DNA of 64,000 bases, taken from the NCBI RefSeq assembly GCF_900101385.1, contig NZ_FMZB01000005.1:62001-126000 (forward strand), given 5' to 3'. A program made the translations under genes and the position numbers. The notes under the pieces are model-generated. The model saw only the letters and a program-made list of their open reading frames with translations, had not been told where the DNA came from and did not search any database. This DNA is from Terribacillus halophilus (GTDB lineage: Bacteria > Bacillota > Bacilli > Bacillales > Amphibacillaceae). Numbering within the stretch: the first letter of the stretch is position 1; every line of letters starts with the position of its first letter. Below are positions 34,178 to 42,327 of the stretch, one piece after another.

Positions 34178-35044
34178 ATGGGCAAAAAACGCAACCGTAG
34201 TAAGTTATTCATTTTATTACGAGGATTAGCCGTCATCCTCGGGGGATTCATCGCAGCATATGGCCTGGAAACCGTCTTGATCCCCAACAACGTATCTGAC
34301 GGAGGCGTCACTGGTATCAGTATCGTCATTTCACAATTAACCGGACTACCATTAGGCGCACTTATCGCTATTATCAACCTTCCATTCGTATGGTTAGGTT
34401 ATAAACAGATAGGAAAAAGCTTTGCAATTTACTCTGTTATCGGAATCGCGTCATTATCGATCGGAACTGCTGTAATGCACCACATTCCAGCTATCATTGA
34501 AGGTGATACACTGCTTGTTACTGTTGTCGGCGGTATCATCCTAGGTTTCGGTATGGGTCTTGCATTACGTAATGGCGGAGCTGTGGACGGAATCGATATG
34601 CTGGCCGTTCTGTTATCCCGTAAATTACCGTTTGGAACAAGTGATTTGATCCTATTCCTTAATATGTTTGTCTTCATCTTCGTATCCACTGTATTCGGTC
34701 TGACAGGAGCTATCCTCTCAGCAATCGCCTACTTTATCGCATCCAAAGTCATCCACATTGTTGAAGAAGGTCTAAGCGGTTCAAAAACCTTCAAAATCAT
34801 TACCACCGATCCTGTATTGATGGTAGAAACCATCCGCGATCGCTTGGGAAGAAGTGCTACCTATAAGGAAGCATATGGTGGATATACACATGATAAATTT
34901 GTAGAAATCACATGTGTCATCAACCGTCTGGAAGAAAGCAAACTGAAGGAAATCATCAAGGATATTGATGAAGGAGCTTTTGTTACGATTTATGATGTAG
35001 CAGAAGTCAAGGGCGGGAACTTTAGGAAGAATGATATTCACTAA
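34178..35044 (+). CDS. YitT family membrane protein (DUF161 + DUF2179)
   Basis: 288 residues: five predicted membrane helices (residues ~10-195), including IPNNVSDGGVTGISIVI and LRNGGAVDGIDMLAVLLSR, followed by the cytosolic DUF2179 domain (KTFKIITTDP, YTHDKFVEITCVINRLE, DEGAFVTIYDVAEVKGG). This architecture defines the YitT family common in Firmicutes in several copies. The function is unestablished; DUF2179 is a small regulatory-like fold. Monocistronic with a strong terminator. Confidence 0.93.
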   Translation: MGKKRNRSKLFILLRGLAVILGGFIAAYGLETVLIPNNVSDGGVTGISIVISQLTGLPLGALIAIINLPFVWLGYKQIGKSFAIYSVIGIASLSIGTAVMHHIPAIIEGDTLLVTVVGGIILGFGMGLALRNGGAVDGIDMLAVLLSRKLPFGTSDLILFLNMFVFIFVSTVFGLTGAILSAIAYFIASKVIHIVEEGLSGSKTFKIITTDPVLMVETIRDRLGRSATYKEAYGGYTHDKFVEITCVINRLEESKLKEIIKDIDEGAFVTIYDVAEVKGGNFRKNDIH

Positions 35045-35082
35045 GTACTAGACAAACCAAATCAAATAAGTATCATTCTTGA

Positions 35083-35123
35083 AAAAAGCGTCATCTCTTC
35101 GCAATAGAGGTGACGCTTTTTTC
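35083..35123 (+). terminator. terminator of the YitT-family gene
   Basis: AAAAAGCGTCATCTCT / AGAGGTGACGCTTTTTT with a 7-base loop. Confidence 0.88.
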
Positions 35124-35124
35124 T

Positions 35125-35551
35125 ATATTTAGAAGCTGTATATTTGAAGAAGTTTTAGCATAGAAGTGGTGAAGATTGTATCGTTAGCAGCTATCGCTAC
35201 AAGGGGAATAAGCCTCTGTCCATGAATAGATCTCATAAAACTATTCTTAAAAATGGGAACTTTTATGTTGCCACTTCGTAGTTCTTCTTATAAACAACGT
35301 AAAGCGTTTATCAGGAAGATAGTAGTGTTCATGATTGGCATCACATTAATATGTCACTGCAGACTATTCTGCATAGGAGGTAGATACTAAGTATATCTGG
35401 CTTTAGCGGATTGATAGTGTACAGCATGGCCTTGTTAATCCTCTTACGAAGCTGCATTAATTGTTATCGGTTTCTGATTTTCTAAAGAGCGAATAAAGTA
35501 ATATTTCTAAAATCTATTAATTTAGAAGGAAAAATGAAAGAGGTTATATAA
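35125..35551 (+). other. 427-bp intergenic region without a supported gene
   Basis: A short hydrophobic frame (35385-35485) follows AGGAGG at 35377 but has no acceptable start codon. Nothing else is recognised. Confidence 0.35.
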
Positions 35552-35860
35552 ATGAACATAGAAATGGATTTCTTTTGGATTGGTGTTGGTCTGGCAGCGT
35601 TTGGCTACTTCATCGGTAATGGATTGAAGAATTTCAAGAATCCAGAAGCTAAGTTTCTGTTTGACGATGAATATCCTACTTTGATCAAAGAGAAGGATTT
35701 GCATACATATCTTAATTTGAGTAGAGATGAGGTGGCAGATCTACTGAGAAAGCATCCGGATGCTCCTAAAATGGAGTTGGATGGTACGACATATTACCCT
35801 TACCGCCAATTCATGAAGTGGGTGACGTCAAATGAGATTTACCATAATAGAAGGGAATGA
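35552..35860 (+). CDS. small membrane-anchored protein with helix-turn-helix-like domain
   Basis: 102 residues. The N-terminus is a membrane helix (FFWIGVGLAAFGYFIG). The rest is soluble, with KDLHTYLNLSRDEVADLLRK and DGTTYYPYRQFMKWV, the pattern of MerR/excisionase-like helix-turn-helix domains (helix, helix, aromatic wing). This suggests a tethered DNA- or protein-binding module. It is 6 bp upstream of a GNAT gene and probably co-expressed. No known family name is certain. Confidence 0.65.
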   Translation: MNIEMDFFWIGVGLAAFGYFIGNGLKNFKNPEAKFLFDDEYPTLIKEKDLHTYLNLSRDEVADLLRKHPDAPKMELDGTTYYPYRQFMKWVTSNEIYHNRRE

Positions 35861-35866
35861 TCAATC

Positions 35867-36307
35867 GTGCAAATGACGTTAAGAGCCATTGATGCGGATA
35901 ATTGGCATGCTTGTGTCAAGCTGACAGTAACAGAGGAACAAAAAGAGAATGTAGCTGAAAACGCTGTGTCGCTTGCACAGGCAGCTTATGAGAAGCAGTG
36001 GTATCCGCATGGTATATATGTGGAGGATACGATAGTCGGTTTTCTGATGTTTGGCACAGATCAGGAAACGAAGCGAGTGGAAGTGTGCCGTTTCATGATT
36101 GACAAGCAGCACCAAGGGAAGGGGTATGGAAAGGCGGCGCTTATGAAGCTATTCGATCTGATTAAAATCAGGTACGGAGCTATTTCTTTTTATACAAGCA
36201 TTGTTCCAAAGAATCATATTGCAAGGAAGCTTTATGAAAGTGCAGGATTCAGCATGACAGGGGAAGTCATGTGGGAAGAGCTAGTGATGATGAAACAGAT
36301 AGTGTAA
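35867..36307 (+). CDS. GNAT N-acetyltransferase (BltD/PaiA-like)
   Basis: 146 residues from GTG 35867 (an ATG six bases later is an alternative). It has the acetyl-CoA loop VCRFMIDKQHQGKGYGKAAL (Q-G-K-G-Y-G) and a C-terminal NHIARKLYESAGF, both canonical. YEKQWYPHGIYVEDTIVGFLMFG resembles spermidine/spermine acetyltransferases of Bacillus. A polyamine substrate is possible but not proven. Confidence 0.85.
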   Translation: MQMTLRAIDADNWHACVKLTVTEEQKENVAENAVSLAQAAYEKQWYPHGIYVEDTIVGFLMFGTDQETKRVEVCRFMIDKQHQGKGYGKAALMKLFDLIKIRYGAISFYTSIVPKNHIARKLYESAGFSMTGEVMWEELVMMKQIV

Positions 36308-36340
36308 TTTTCTCTTATAGAAATAATATTTGTTGGCTTT

Positions 36341-36374
36341 AAACACAATTCTGTGTAGAGAATTGTGTTTTTTT
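36341..36374 (+). terminator. terminator of the GNAT gene
   Basis: AAACACAATTCT / AGAATTGTGTTT stem followed by a T-run. Confidence 0.85.
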
Positions 36375-36478
36375 GTATTCTCATGTGATTTCATAACAAT
36401 TCCATTTAGGCTTTTGCATCAATTTAACATTAATACTGGACACCGTTTAAAAATGGAGTTATGATGTTTTCAACACCA

Positions 36479-36491
36479 CTTGTAATACAAG
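36479..36491. promoter_or_regulatory. candidate GntR operator upstream of the transketolase operon
   Basis: Perfect palindrome CTTGTA-A-TACAAG immediately followed by TATACAAGTATA, about 55 bases before the transketolase start. It is a likely site for the FadR-type regulator encoded at 40707-41402; the link is inferred. Confidence 0.45.
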
Positions 36492-36544
36492 TATACAAGT
36501 ATATGAGTTTACAAGAGGATATCTTAGGAACAGGAGTGTGGCAT

Positions 36545-37381
36545 ATGCAGCAAACGAGTGTGGAACAGTTGAAACAACATGCGATTGAATTACGCAAGAC
36601 AGCAGTCACGATGGTGTATGAAGCACAGTCTGGGCACCCGGGAGGTTCCTTGTCGGCTGCGGATGTTATATCTGCTTTATATTTCAGAGAAATGAATGTA
36701 GATCCGGCCAATCCGAAATGGGAAGATCGGGATCGTTTCGTTTTATCGAAAGGGCATGTAGCACCAATACAATATGCCGCTTTGGCATTAAGAGGCTTTG
36801 TTTCAAATGAAAGCGTATACACTTTGCGCCAGTATGGATCACCTTTCCAAGGGCATCCGGATATGAAGAAATGTCCAGGAATTGATATATCAACAGGATC
36901 TCTAGGCCAAGGTCTATCTTGTGCTGTCGGCATGGCAATTGCAGGGCAGCGTGATGAAAAGGACTATCGCGTATTTGCAATGGTAGGCGATGGGGAGTGC
37001 CAGGAAGGGCAGATCTGGGAAGCAATTCAAGCAGCAGTCAAATATAAGCTCGATAATCTGATAGTATTCGTGGATAACAACCGACTGCAGATAGATGGTT
37101 TCTGTGAGGACGTTATGCCGCTGCTCGATCTGGAAAAGAAATTTGATGCATTCGGTTTTGATACAACTCGCATTGATGGACACAGCATGGAGCATATCGT
37201 CGAGACATTGGATACCTTTGCGAAGCAGAAGAACGGGAAGCCGAAGTGCATTGTCTGCGATACCGTGAAAGGAAAAGGTGTTTCTTATATGGAGGACCAA
37301 GCTGCATGGCACGGTACAGCACCGAACAAAGAAGAATTCGAGTTGGCAATCAAGGAACTAGAAGGAGGCTTGCCGGTATGA
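36545..37381 (+). CDS. transketolase N-terminal (TPP-binding) subunit of a split enzyme
   Basis: 278 residues from ATG 36545 (MQQTSVEQLKQ), with CAGGAGTG upstream; an earlier in-frame ATG at 36461 lies in the operator region. The protein carries the TPP domain: SGHPGGSLSAADVI, DRFVLSKGHVAPIQYA, GSLGQGLSCAVGMA, and the TPP motif VGDGECQEGQIWEA ending in FVDNNRLQIDG. It lacks the Pyr domain, which the next gene supplies. Split transketolases typically belong to dedicated pathways (e.g. apulose-4-phosphate, sulfosugars) and not the housekeeping pentose-phosphate route. Confidence 0.9.
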   Translation: MQQTSVEQLKQHAIELRKTAVTMVYEAQSGHPGGSLSAADVISALYFREMNVDPANPKWEDRDRFVLSKGHVAPIQYAALALRGFVSNESVYTLRQYGSPFQGHPDMKKCPGIDISTGSLGQGLSCAVGMAIAGQRDEKDYRVFAMVGDGECQEGQIWEAIQAAVKYKLDNLIVFVDNNRLQIDGFCEDVMPLLDLEKKFDAFGFDTTRIDGHSMEHIVETLDTFAKQKNGKPKCIVCDTVKGKGVSYMEDQAAWHGTAPNKEEFELAIKELEGGLPV

Positions 37382-38328
37382 GTGTGACAAAAAAAGCCGT
37401 CGAGAAAAAAGCGACAAGAGCTGCATTTGGAGACGAGATTGTCCGTTTGGGTGAGTCAAATAAAGATATTTACGTTGTGGATATTGATATCGGGAAATCC
37501 TGCAAAACGGATAAATTCATCGAAAAATTCCCAATGCAACATATCAATGTTGGGATCGCAGAACAGAATGGAGCAGGTATCGCGGCAGGACTTGCGACAA
37601 CAGGGAAGATTCCTTTCATCAGTACGTATGCGGTGTTCGGATCCCTTCGTATGGCAGAGCAAATTCGTCAGGAAGTCTGCTATCCGAACTTGAATGTGAA
37701 GATTGCTTGCTCCCACGGCGGGCTGACACCAGGAAATGACGGCGGAAGTCACCAGGCGATTGAAGACATGGGCGTGATGCGATCATTCCCGAATATGACA
37801 GTCATTATGGGAGCGGATTATCATTCTACTCGCAAATTGATTGCCGAAGCAGCTGCCATGTACGGTCCGGTTTACCTGCGGTTCACGCGTGATGCGGTAC
37901 CAATGATTTATGACGAGAATGAGACATTTGAAATCGGCAAAGCAAAGCAGCTCCGTGACGGAGAGGATATTGCCATCATTGCAAACGGCGATACCGTACG
38001 TCTAGCAATCGAAGCTGCTGAACAGCTCGAGCAAAATGGTGTTTCCGTCAAGCTGCTGGATATGCATACGATCAAACCGCTTGATGTAGAAGCAGTCAAA
38101 GATTGTTTGGATATCGGCAGCATCATTACTGTTGAAGATCACAACATTCTTAATGGTCTTGGCAGCGCAGTAGCAGAAGTTATAGCTGAAGCAGGGAAAG
38201 GTCAGCTGGCTCGAATCGGTGTACAGGACAGATTTGGTGAATCTGCACCTTATGAAAAGCTACTCGAAATCAACGGCATTACCGTAGAAAACATTATTGC
38301 AAAAGCGAATCAATTACTTACAAACTAA
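37378..38328 (+). CDS. transketolase C-terminal (Pyr + TK_C) subunit of a split enzyme
   Basis: 316 residues; ATG 37378 overlaps the stop of the N-terminal subunit (ATGA), so the two are translationally coupled. It has the pyrimidine-binding domain with HINVGIAEQNGAGIAAGLA (Glu of the TPP cycle), CSHGGLTPGNDGGSHQAIED, and a C-terminal domain with VKLLDMHTIKPLD and VEDHNILNGLG. A longer frame from 37246 is a shadow. With the previous gene it forms a heteromeric transketolase transferring two-carbon ketol units. Confidence 0.9.
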   Translation: MSVTKKAVEKKATRAAFGDEIVRLGESNKDIYVVDIDIGKSCKTDKFIEKFPMQHINVGIAEQNGAGIAAGLATTGKIPFISTYAVFGSLRMAEQIRQEVCYPNLNVKIACSHGGLTPGNDGGSHQAIEDMGVMRSFPNMTVIMGADYHSTRKLIAEAAAMYGPVYLRFTRDAVPMIYDENETFEIGKAKQLRDGEDIAIIANGDTVRLAIEAAEQLEQNGVSVKLLDMHTIKPLDVEAVKDCLDIGSIITVEDHNILNGLGSAVAEVIAEAGKGQLARIGVQDRFGESAPYEKLLEINGITVENIIAKANQLLTN

Positions 38329-38349
38329 TAGCATAGGAGTCTGGAGAAC

Positions 38350-39108
38350 ATGTTCAAATTGGATGAGCGAGTCGCAATCGTTACAGGTAGTGGATCTGCA
38401 AAAGGAATCGGCCGAACTATCGCACTGACATTGGCAGAGCAAGGTGCGAAAGTGGTCATTGCCGATATGAATAAGGAAGGTATCGAAGAGACTGTAGCTG
38501 TCATAACAGAAGCCGGCGGGACAGCTCTTGGAGTGGAAGTCAATGTAACAGATAAAGCTTCTGTCGATGCAATGGTAGAGAAGACGCTGGAAGCATTCGG
38601 GCGTATTGATATCCTTGTCAACAATGCCGGCATCTCGCAAAAAGTGACTGTAGAGGAAATGACGCTCACAGACATCACAAAGGTTTTCAACGTCAATATG
38701 TTCGGGCTGTTTCTTTGCACGCAAGCGGTATTGGAACCAATGCGTAAGCAGAAATTCGGCCGCATCGTCAGTTTGTCTTCTGTTTCAGCGAAGCGCGGCG
38801 GCGGTGTGTTTGGAGGGGCGCATTACTCGGCATCTAAAGCAGCTGTACTTGGATTCTCCAAGAACCTTGCACGGGAAGTGGGATTGGATGGCATCACTGT
38901 TAACTGTGTTGCGCCGGGATTAGTGAATACGGATATTTGGAAGTCGCTGCCGCAGGAAGATGCATTGCAAGTCATCTCTGGTATTCCGCTTGGCAGACCA
39001 GGGGAGACGAAGGAAATTGCTTCTGCTGTTGCATTTCTTGCATCAGAAGAATCCTCCTATATTACTGGGGAAGAGATTGATATCAATGGTGGCTCGCACA
39101 TGGACTAA
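38350..39108 (+). CDS. short-chain dehydrogenase/reductase (SDR), third gene of the split-transketolase operon
   Basis: 252 residues of a classical SDR: NAD(P) motif VTGSGSAKGIGRTIA (residues ~11-25, unusually extended TGxxSAxGIG), ADMNKEG acidic residue favouring NAD, NNAGIS, catalytic Ser in VSLSSVSAKRGGG, YSASKAAV (Tyr-x-x-x-Lys), and C-terminal EEIDINGGSHMD. It probably oxidises or reduces a sugar alcohol, keto sugar or sugar acid fed to or formed by the transketolase. AGGAGTCTGGAG precedes ATG 38350. Confidence 0.9.
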   Translation: MFKLDERVAIVTGSGSAKGIGRTIALTLAEQGAKVVIADMNKEGIEETVAVITEAGGTALGVEVNVTDKASVDAMVEKTLEAFGRIDILVNNAGISQKVTVEEMTLTDITKVFNVNMFGLFLCTQAVLEPMRKQKFGRIVSLSSVSAKRGGGVFGGAHYSASKAAVLGFSKNLAREVGLDGITVNCVAPGLVNTDIWKSLPQEDALQVISGIPLGRPGETKEIASAVAFLASEESSYITGEEIDINGGSHMD

Positions 39109-39166
39109 AGAACTGGGGCGGGCCACCTAGCCCCGTCCTGCATCAGAAATGATTGGAGGAATAATC

Positions 39167-40498
39167 TTGGAGCAGCACATGCTGGAGAAATCGACTACCC
39201 GGAAAGTGACATTACGTCTGATACCGTTTCTGTTTCTCTGTTTCTTCATCTCGATCCTGGATCGTGTGAATATAAGTTTTGCCGCTTTACAAATGAATGA
39301 AGATCTTGGCTTCTCGAATGCTATATTTGGTCTCGGAGCGGGTATATTCTTCTTAGGTTACTTCTTATTGGAGGTGCCTGGAAGTGCAATCATGACCAGA
39401 ATCGGGGCACGGCGCTGGATCAGCCGAATCATGGTTTCGTGGGCAATCATTGCTATCCTAATGGCATTCGTAACCGAACCATGGCAGTTCTATACGGCGC
39501 GGTTCCTATTAGGGGTAGCAGAAGCAAGCTTCTATCCATGTATGGTCTATTATTTGAGTGGATTCTTCCAATCGAAGCACCATGCCAAGGCCATTGCGGC
39601 CTTCATGCTGGCCATACCAGGAGCCAATGCGGTCGGGGCACCGTTATCCACGTTCCTGATGCAGATTGAATGGTTAAACCTCGCTGGTTGGCAGTGGTTG
39701 TTTATTTTGGAAGCGGTTCCAGCACTGATCCTTGGTATCATCTGTTTCTTCTATTTGGATGATCGTCTGGAGGATGTGAAATGGCTGAAGGAGGAAGAGA
39801 AGAACTGGCTTTTGGAAGTGACCCAAAAAGAAAAGGAGGCAAAGCAGCAAGTAAAACATTACACGTTTGCCCAGGCACTTAAGGATCGGGACGTCCTGAT
39901 TCTGTCAGCAGGATATTTCTGCTGGATGTTTGGCTATTATGGCATCAATATGTTCCTGCCAACCGTGACAGAGTCGATGTCCGAGTCATTGTCCATCACC
40001 ACACAGGGGCTCGGCTGGCTGCTTGGATTGATGTATGCCATTGCGATGGTAGCGATGATCCTGGTAGGAAACCATTCGGATAAAAAGAATGAAAGACGCT
40101 GGCATGTGGCAGCTTGCTTGACGACTAGTGCCGTAGCGATGATTGCAAGCAGTTATGTAGCGGAAACGAATATTGTCTTGTCCTTTGTGTTGCTGACCAT
40201 CGCACTGTGCGGGGCTTTCGGAGCCTACTCCCCGTTTTGGGCGATTCCGCCATCCTTCCTGACAGAATCTGCAGCCGCAGGAGCGATTGCTTTGATCAAT
40301 AGCATCGGGAACCTTGGCGGATTCTTTGGACCATATGCGGTCGGGTATATCCGGGATGCGACCGGTTCTTTCACAATGAGTATGATTTTCCTTGGTGTAA
40401 GCATGATTCTAAGCTCGCTAATCATAATATTCCTAGTGAAGCAATCCGGTAAAGCAGTGTCCCGGATTGCTGAAAAGAAACTCGGTAAATCAAGTTAG
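39167..40498 (+). CDS. MFS transporter, anion:cation symporter (ACS/Pht) family
   Basis: 443 residues with 12 predicted helices from TTG 39167, chosen because GGAGGA lies 6 bases upstream. DRVNISFAALQMNEDLGFS, GYFLLEVPGSAIMTRIGARR, LLGVAEASFYPCMVYYL and GNLGGFFGPYAVGYIRD are hallmarks of the ACS family (hexuronate, galactonate, tartrate and phthalate importers). Being last in the split-transketolase operon it most likely brings in the pathway's acidic sugar or sugar-derived substrate. Confidence 0.88.
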   Translation: MEQHMLEKSTTRKVTLRLIPFLFLCFFISILDRVNISFAALQMNEDLGFSNAIFGLGAGIFFLGYFLLEVPGSAIMTRIGARRWISRIMVSWAIIAILMAFVTEPWQFYTARFLLGVAEASFYPCMVYYLSGFFQSKHHAKAIAAFMLAIPGANAVGAPLSTFLMQIEWLNLAGWQWLFILEAVPALILGIICFFYLDDRLEDVKWLKEEEKNWLLEVTQKEKEAKQQVKHYTFAQALKDRDVLILSAGYFCWMFGYYGINMFLPTVTESMSESLSITTQGLGWLLGLMYAIAMVAMILVGNHSDKKNERRWHVAACLTTSAVAMIASSYVAETNIVLSFVLLTIALCGAFGAYSPFWAIPPSFLTESAAAGAIALINSIGNLGGFFGPYAVGYIRDATGSFTMSMIFLGVSMILSSLIIIFLVKQSGKAVSRIAEKKLGKSS

Positions 40499-40532
40499 TG
40501 CATGACAATTAAATCAATCGGAGGCGAAGAAA

Positions 40533-40676
40533 ATGGAAGAGAAATTTAATTCGAAGCAAACGATTATTTGTCAGGATTGCGAAGATGTGATTGATGTGAC
40601 AGTCAGCCCGGAAGGCGGCCGTGTCCTATACGGGGTCTGCCTGGAATGCCGAGATGAGAGCATAGCAGCGGAATAA
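40533..40676 (+). CDS. SR1P-like small zinc-finger peptide (GapA-binding peptide family candidate)
   Basis: 47 residues starting at ATG 40533 behind GGAGGCG. The core TIICQDCEDVID followed by VLYGVCLEC gives a CxxC...CxxC ribbon and the V-LYG-C pattern of SR1P, the B. subtilis peptide encoded by the dual-function RNA SR1 that binds GapA. The N-terminus is a few residues longer than SR1P and the spacing is slightly different. Whether it is co-transcribed with the MFS gene 34 bp upstream is unclear. Confidence 0.5.
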   Translation: MEEKFNSKQTIICQDCEDVIDVTVSPEGGRVLYGVCLECRDESIAAE

Positions 40677-40680
40677 TGGG

Positions 40681-40708
40681 AAAGGAGTCAGCAAATGCTG
40701 GCTCCTTT
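40681..40708. terminator. bidirectional terminator between the operon and its GntR regulator
   Basis: AAAGGAGTCAGC-AAAT-GCTGGCTCCTTT stem between convergent genes; its right arm touches the gntR stop codon. Confidence 0.8.
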
Positions 40709-41402
40709 ATACTTTCCAATAACGTTCGTACAGATTATCCATGTGAAGCTTCATCAAGGACTCTGCTTTTTCCGCGTCACGATCTTCAATCGCTTCGATT
40801 AAATTTTTATGCTCATGGAAATTCACTCCGCGGAAGTCAGGCCTCGTTACCGTCCGATCCCTGATGAAGGTCCACATCTGCTGCTGTTTCATGGCATTGC
40901 TGATTGCAGCCATGAATTGGATGAACAAGTCGTTATGGGAAGCTTTCGCGATACCGTTATGCAGTTTTTCATCCGTTTCCGGTACGTATACCCCTTCATT
41001 CGTTTCCATCTCCATTTGCTGGATTGTCTCATTCAGCTCTGCCAAATCTTCCTTCGTCGCACGCATGGCAGCAAAGCGCACGATGAGCGGTTCAATGTTC
41101 ATCCTGGCTTCTACAATATCCTCTGGAGAGACACTTTTAAGGAAGGCAGGAGACAGAACTTCATCGGCAGGCAAGGATTTAATGTAGACGCCCTCCCCTT
41201 GTCTGGAGTATGTGAATCCGTTCATTTCCAATGCACTTAATGCTTGGCGAACCGGCGCACGGCTAACGCCGAATTGTTCACATAGTTCGCGTTCCGAGGG
41301 AAGCTTATCACCTATTTTAAAAGCACCGGATTTCATTTGCTCGACGATTTGTTCGTAAATTTGTATGTATAGCCGTTTATTTGTTACTGGATTAAAGTTC
41401 AT
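40707..41402 (-). CDS. GntR-family regulator, FadR subfamily
   Basis: 231 residues from ATG 41402 (MNFNPVTNKRLYIQ) with GAGGTGATC upstream. The N-terminal winged helix shows DKLPSERELCEQFGVSRAPV then RQALSALEMNG; the FCD effector domain follows (about 85-231) with EARMNIEPLIVRFAA, the metal-binding FHNGIAKASHND-type segment (LHNGIAKASHND), and C-terminal HEHKNLIEAIEDRD. FCD domains sense organic acids or sugar acids. Convergent placement beside the transketolase operon marks it as the likely local regulator. Confidence 0.9.
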   Translation of the reverse strand: MNFNPVTNKRLYIQIYEQIVEQMKSGAFKIGDKLPSERELCEQFGVSRAPVRQALSALEMNGFTYSRQGEGVYIKSLPADEVLSPAFLKSVSPEDIVEARMNIEPLIVRFAAMRATKEDLAELNETIQQMEMETNEGVYVPETDEKLHNGIAKASHNDLFIQFMAAISNAMKQQQMWTFIRDRTVTRPDFRGVNFHEHKNLIEAIEDRDAEKAESLMKLHMDNLYERYWKV

Positions 41403-41693
41403 GATGATCACCTCAGTATAGGAGTTCCTTTTTAAATTATACTGGTTTGTCTTGGTTACAGCAAAAAGCTGAAAGGATCTGAGGAAAGTTACTTATAATT
41501 GAACTGAATCAGGAAGCAGCAAGCTCTGATCGTTTATTTTGGCTGTTTTCTATATCAGATTGTGGCGATGAGAGGCGATTCCATTATAGGTGATTGGGGA
41601 ATAATGTTCTGGATGATACTTTGACAGGTACTATAGTAGCGTTGACTTTGGTAAAATATGGACTTTTGTTATATATGGGCTTATGTGAACCTC

Positions 41694-41702
41694 TGATATA
41701 AT
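41694..41702 (+). promoter_or_regulatory. extended -10 promoter of toxin copy 1
   Basis: TGATATAAT (TGN-TATAAT) 75 bases before the toxin start, conserved in copy 2; no good -35 element. Confidence 0.6.
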
Positions 41703-41776
41703 GGTAGGACAATAGCATAGGTGACTCAAGGGTGGTTTGCGCATTACTCTTTCCTTTATGGAGGGTGGTGTAGCGG

Positions 41777-41863
41777 ATGACGGTGGCAGAGGCGTTGACG
41801 TTGATGATCGGTTTTGGAACGTTGATTGTTGCGATCTTGTCGGAAAAGAACCAGAAAAAGTAA
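41777..41863 (+). CDS. 28-residue holin-like type I toxin, copy 1
   Basis: ATG 41777 behind GGAGGGTGGTG encodes MTVAEALTLMIGFGTLIVAI followed by LSEKNQKK. This is the pattern of the putative holin-like toxins (BsrG/TxpA-related) of Bacillus: a conserved MTVxEAL start, one membrane helix and a basic tail. Such peptides insert in the membrane and are silenced by an antisense RNA. The stop codon lies in a hairpin. The second copy at 45165 differs at a few residues (T8K, K24N, Q26R). The 5' leader contains a 15-base segment complementary to the 3' UTR (see findings). Confidence 0.88.
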   Translation: MTVAEALTLMIGFGTLIVAILSEKNQKK

Positions 41864-41993
41864 CCACCCTTGAGTCGGCAGCTCGAGAAGGGTGGTTCAG
41901 GTTACCTCTTTTTCGCGCAGATCCCCTAGGGAATCGTGCTATTTCTGGACAGACCGATTGGTGTTGGCAGCACCGGGCGGTCTTTTTCTGTGC
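41855..41993 (-). ncRNA. predicted antisense antitoxin RNA, copy 1
   Basis: On the minus strand TATAAT (complement at 42000-42005) would start a transcript near 41993. It runs toward the toxin 3' end and stops after AACCACCCTT / AAGGGTGGTT followed by ACTTTTTC (41897-41855). The convergent, 3'-overlapping arrangement matches known TxpA/RatA- and BsrG/SR4-type pairs. Ends are predicted. Confidence 0.65.
41951..41988 (+). terminator. terminator of toxin mRNA copy 1
   Basis: AGACCG...CGGTCT stem with inner GGTG/CACC pairing followed by TTTTT. Confidence 0.75.
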
Positions 41994-42034
41994 ACAAATA
42001 TTATAGTAGCGCAATTGGAAGGGATTGTCATGTG

Positions 42035-42327
42035 ACTATTGGAGCAAAAGCTGGTCACTAATCCATTTCCATAATCTTTCTTTGTTAAACAGGATTCCAA
42101 TGTTCTGCTGTTATTTCTTTAGGCAGTTGACTCATTTAAAGGGATCTATTTGTAATGCTAGCCCAAATTTTGCTCGCCATCAGGCCTATTTCAATGAAGA
42201 ACCAGCTAGTAATACGAATGGATGGTTCGACCATGCGGAAATTAAACTAATTAATGCAGGAAAGTAATTGAAATCATGATAAACAACTGGTACTGTGAAA
42301 GTATTAACGGTACCGAAAGGAGAAATT
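42035..42327 (+). other. 293-bp region with a possible gene remnant
   Basis: Between repeat copy 1 and the TetR gene. The frame ending at 42267 has a protein-like C-terminus (PNFARHQAYFNEEPASN then GWFDHAEIKLINAGK) without a credible start, so it may be the tail of a degraded gene. I cannot name it. Confidence 0.35.

Larger units (their letters stand above)
41625..42034 (+). repeat. copy 1 of a ~410-bp direct repeat carrying a type I toxin-antitoxin locus
   Basis: Begins at CAGGTACTATAGTA and ends near GGGATTGTCATGTGAC; the sequence 45013-45421 is nearly the same throughout. The unit contains promoter, toxin gene, two hairpins and the minus-strand promoter. Confidence 0.85.

Noticed and set aside
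35385-35485. Hydrophobic frame after AGGAGG
   Set aside because: No ATG, GTG or TTG at usable distance; composition alone is not enough.
36461-36544. Longer N-terminus for the transketolase TPP subunit
   Set aside because: The extra 28 residues are not transketolase-like, lie over the palindromic operator, and a good ribosome binding site precedes ATG 36545.
37246-37377. Upstream extension of the transketolase C-terminal gene
   Set aside because: It lies wholly within the N-terminal subunit gene in another frame; ATG 37378 with overlapping stop is the natural start.
41631-42014. Minus-strand 127-codon frame and the 89-codon plus frame over toxin repeat 1
   Set aside because: They cross terminators and promoters of the toxin-antitoxin unit and recur only because the repeat is duplicated; the real gene is the 28-codon frame.
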